Shown: positions 62,173 to 64,000 of the stretch, piece by piece
How the letters are laid out: the number at the start of each line of letters is the position of its first letter
Position numbering within the stretch: the first letter of the stretch is position 1
Source of the DNA: Acanthaster planci
Lineage: Eukaryota; Echinodermata; Asteroidea; Valvatida; Acanthasteridae
Direction of reading: 5' to 3'
DNA length: 64,000 nucleotides
NCBI RefSeq assembly: GCF_001949145.1
Contig: NW_019091378.1
Coordinates: 368,508-432,507 of the forward strand
Program-made: the position numbers and the translations under genes
Notes under the pieces: generated by a model
Told to the model about the DNA's origin: nothing
Seen by the model: the letters and a program-made list of their open reading frames with translations, nothing else
Database searches by the model: none

Positions 62173-62429
62173 AATTTTAATTACAGGTTTTGCCCTTACA
62201 CCAACATATATTCATAAACACTGTGTACTCAGTGCTTGTCCGAGAGCTTATGATCAACCAGCTGACCCCAAGCAAGCTCGGAGGTCAAGTGGCTAACACT
62301 AGTAAACAGGTCATGGATTTGGGTCCCACCTGAGTAAGCTTGTGAATTTCATAAGCTCTCAGACCAGCACTAAGTATACAGTGTTTATGGGTACACATCA
62401 GTGTAAGGGCAAAACCTAGAATCAAAATA
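62173..62429. mobile_element. Foldback element with tRNA-like core
   Basis: Arms of about 80 bp (62173-62253 and 62349-62429) are inverted repeats with high identity. The stretch GTGTAAGGGCAAAACCT (62401-62417) is an exact match to 62185-62201. The 95-bp centre holds GGTCAAGTGGCTAACAC (62283-62299), close to a tRNA A box, and, about 34 bp on, GGATTTGGGTCCCACC, a decayed T arm. It looks like a SINE inside a foldback, or two SINEs in inverted orientation sharing a tail. No target duplication was identified. Confidence 0.6.
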
Positions 62430-64000
62430 TCTGGATATACTTACAAAACAATAAATCACCAAAGAAATGAATAGTGAGGCTTGCAAAATTCAAAAATGCA
62501 TTTTTTGTGTGCATAAACCAATGTAAATTGAGGTTTTCGTAATGGATGATCACAGTTTTGCTCATGAATATGGAAATACATTACCATAAAAACCAAAAGG
62601 ACAGCAAAATATCCTTTAAAATAGTGAAATAAACACTAAAGAGAGGTTTACCGAGACACATTGGTGTACTTTGGAAATCTCTATTGAAAAAAAAATCCAT
62701 TGCTGATACCCTTTCAGGCAGCTCAAGGAAACACTTCCAATAGTACCCAAGTGTTTTACCAAATAATATTACTCATGTAACTAACTGTGACAATTTTTAA
62801 ATGCCAAACCAGACTCACTCAAGTTATACCTGTTATTCATCAAAACTGGTGTTTATTATTTTATCATTTTCATAAATATGGAAAAAGTCACTAGGTACAA
62901 TAATGAAGTACCTATAAGCAAGTCAAATTAATAATTTGGGAGACAATTAAATATGGAAGAAAACCTGCCTTAAAAAGTCACAATTTAATGTTTCCTTACA
63001 AATACATATGTAATGCGATACTGACTCAAATTACATTTATTTCAAAAATGATAAATGTATAAGGCTAGGATAACTACTCCCTGCATATTTCAAGATCTGA
63101 TACGAAGTTAGCAAATAATAAAACAGCACGTTTCTAATCTACTTCTTGAGTAACATATTTCTTAATACATTTTAACTTAACCAAGTTTCTCCTTTTTACA
63201 ACTTACTTCAGGGAGTAGATTTGTACCATTAAATAAATGGATTTGAACTTCATGGCACTGCTAAGGACATACTGCTAAGCACCTTGAAGATCTGAGCAAG
63301 ATTCAGCTAGGAAGAGTCGCAAGCAATGCAGGGAACATGACATTTGGCCGGTGGCCTACAGTTGCTTAACAAGTCTGTTATGCTCTTAGCTGGTAAGTGA
63401 AATTGGTCCCAAGTCTGATCAGGGGTACACTGGTGCTCCTATCTGGAGGAGTTTGATATCTCTGAGCTTTCTATTATAGGGGCTGTGTACAAATCTTGAA
63501 ATAAATTGCAACCATCAAAGAAACAGAAATAAAAATCAACAGAAACTGTCCAAACTTTCGCCCACACAACATCTGCATTCTTGAGTGGGTGAGACTGAGT
63601 CACAAATAAAAATGGAAGTGCAGACAGAACGAAAAATTCCTGGAAATGTCCTTCAGACTCAAATTGACCCAAACTGAGGGATTCGATCACATACAGGAAC
63701 ACTGGTAATTATCCAATTTGGCAATGTTTGCACATGCACGTTCACACAAACCTGTCTCCGACGGGGGCACACTTCACTGCGAAGGGAAAGGGCACATTTC
63801 CAAAACAAGACTTCAAAAAAGAGTGGGGTGGTTGGCTGGACACTTATGTAGAAAGGTGGGAAATTTCTCTTCAATAGGGTTTATCTCCTCCAACTTCCAA
63901 AGATATTCTTCCACCACTGATTTTCCTTCACATTTGGAACAGTTTGATACATTCTGCTGTTGGACGCATATAGCTTTATCCAAATAAAGTGTTAGAGTAA
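62430..64000. other. Upstream flank, no gene seen
   Basis: AT-rich DNA to the end of the window. The short frames here (439 bp or less) have no recognisable domain, and no repeats with clear ends are seen. Confidence 0.5.

Overview
The window is animal genomic DNA, not bacterial. It has intron-split coding sequence with GT-AG junctions, very long AT-rich introns, dispersed non-autonomous transposons and one assembly gap of 720 Ns (10218-10937). The palindromic word TACATGTA/ACATGTAC recurs throughout, and short TACCGGTA words are common. Together with an uncompacted invertebrate KLF gene this suggests a marine deuterostome (echinoderm, hemichordate or cephalochordate). That placement is an inference from style, not a species call.

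One protein-coding gene can be supported, on the minus strand: a Kruppel-like zinc-finger transcription factor of the KLF3/8/12 subfamily. Four coding exons join in perfect phase: 11805-11688, 11299-11134, 8300-8083 and 5803-5631. They encode the last 224 residues: a CtBP-binding PVDLS motif, a second PVDL motif, an acidic VTLES tract resembling KLF12, a basic stretch, and three C2H2 fingers that end exactly at the stop codon. A 3' UTR of about 4 kb, rich in perfect hairpins, probably follows down to a poly(A) signal near 1613-1618.

The N-terminus is not settled. The CpG-rich block at 60.3-61.0 kb, with an ATGGCGGC start context and a strong donor at 60552, looks like the main promoter and first exon; this implies a first intron of almost 50 kb. 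A TATA-type candidate first exon at 22731-22913 ends in the right phase to splice to 11805. Very short in-phase candidate exons lie at 22521-22550 and 11927-11965. A CpG-rich intronic block at 40.2-40.6 kb carries two strong donors.

The rest is intron and flank. It holds three short elements with 8-bp target duplications, at 12415-12856, 20917-21133 and 24370-25202 (the first and third hAT-like); a tRNA-derived SINE fragment at 25941-26091; and a foldback element with a tRNA-like core at 62173-62429. It also holds a 23-bp minisatellite that runs into the gap, a telomere-like CCCTAA/AATCCTC repeat element, and assorted microsatellites and purine tracts. Most open frames in these stretches have the lengths expected by chance, and no second gene is supported.

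No bacterial operons, CRISPR arrays, rRNA or intact tRNA genes are visible. The points most worth following up are the tandem PVDL motifs, the possible alternative N-termini, an exon possibly hidden in the gap, and the nested transposable elements.
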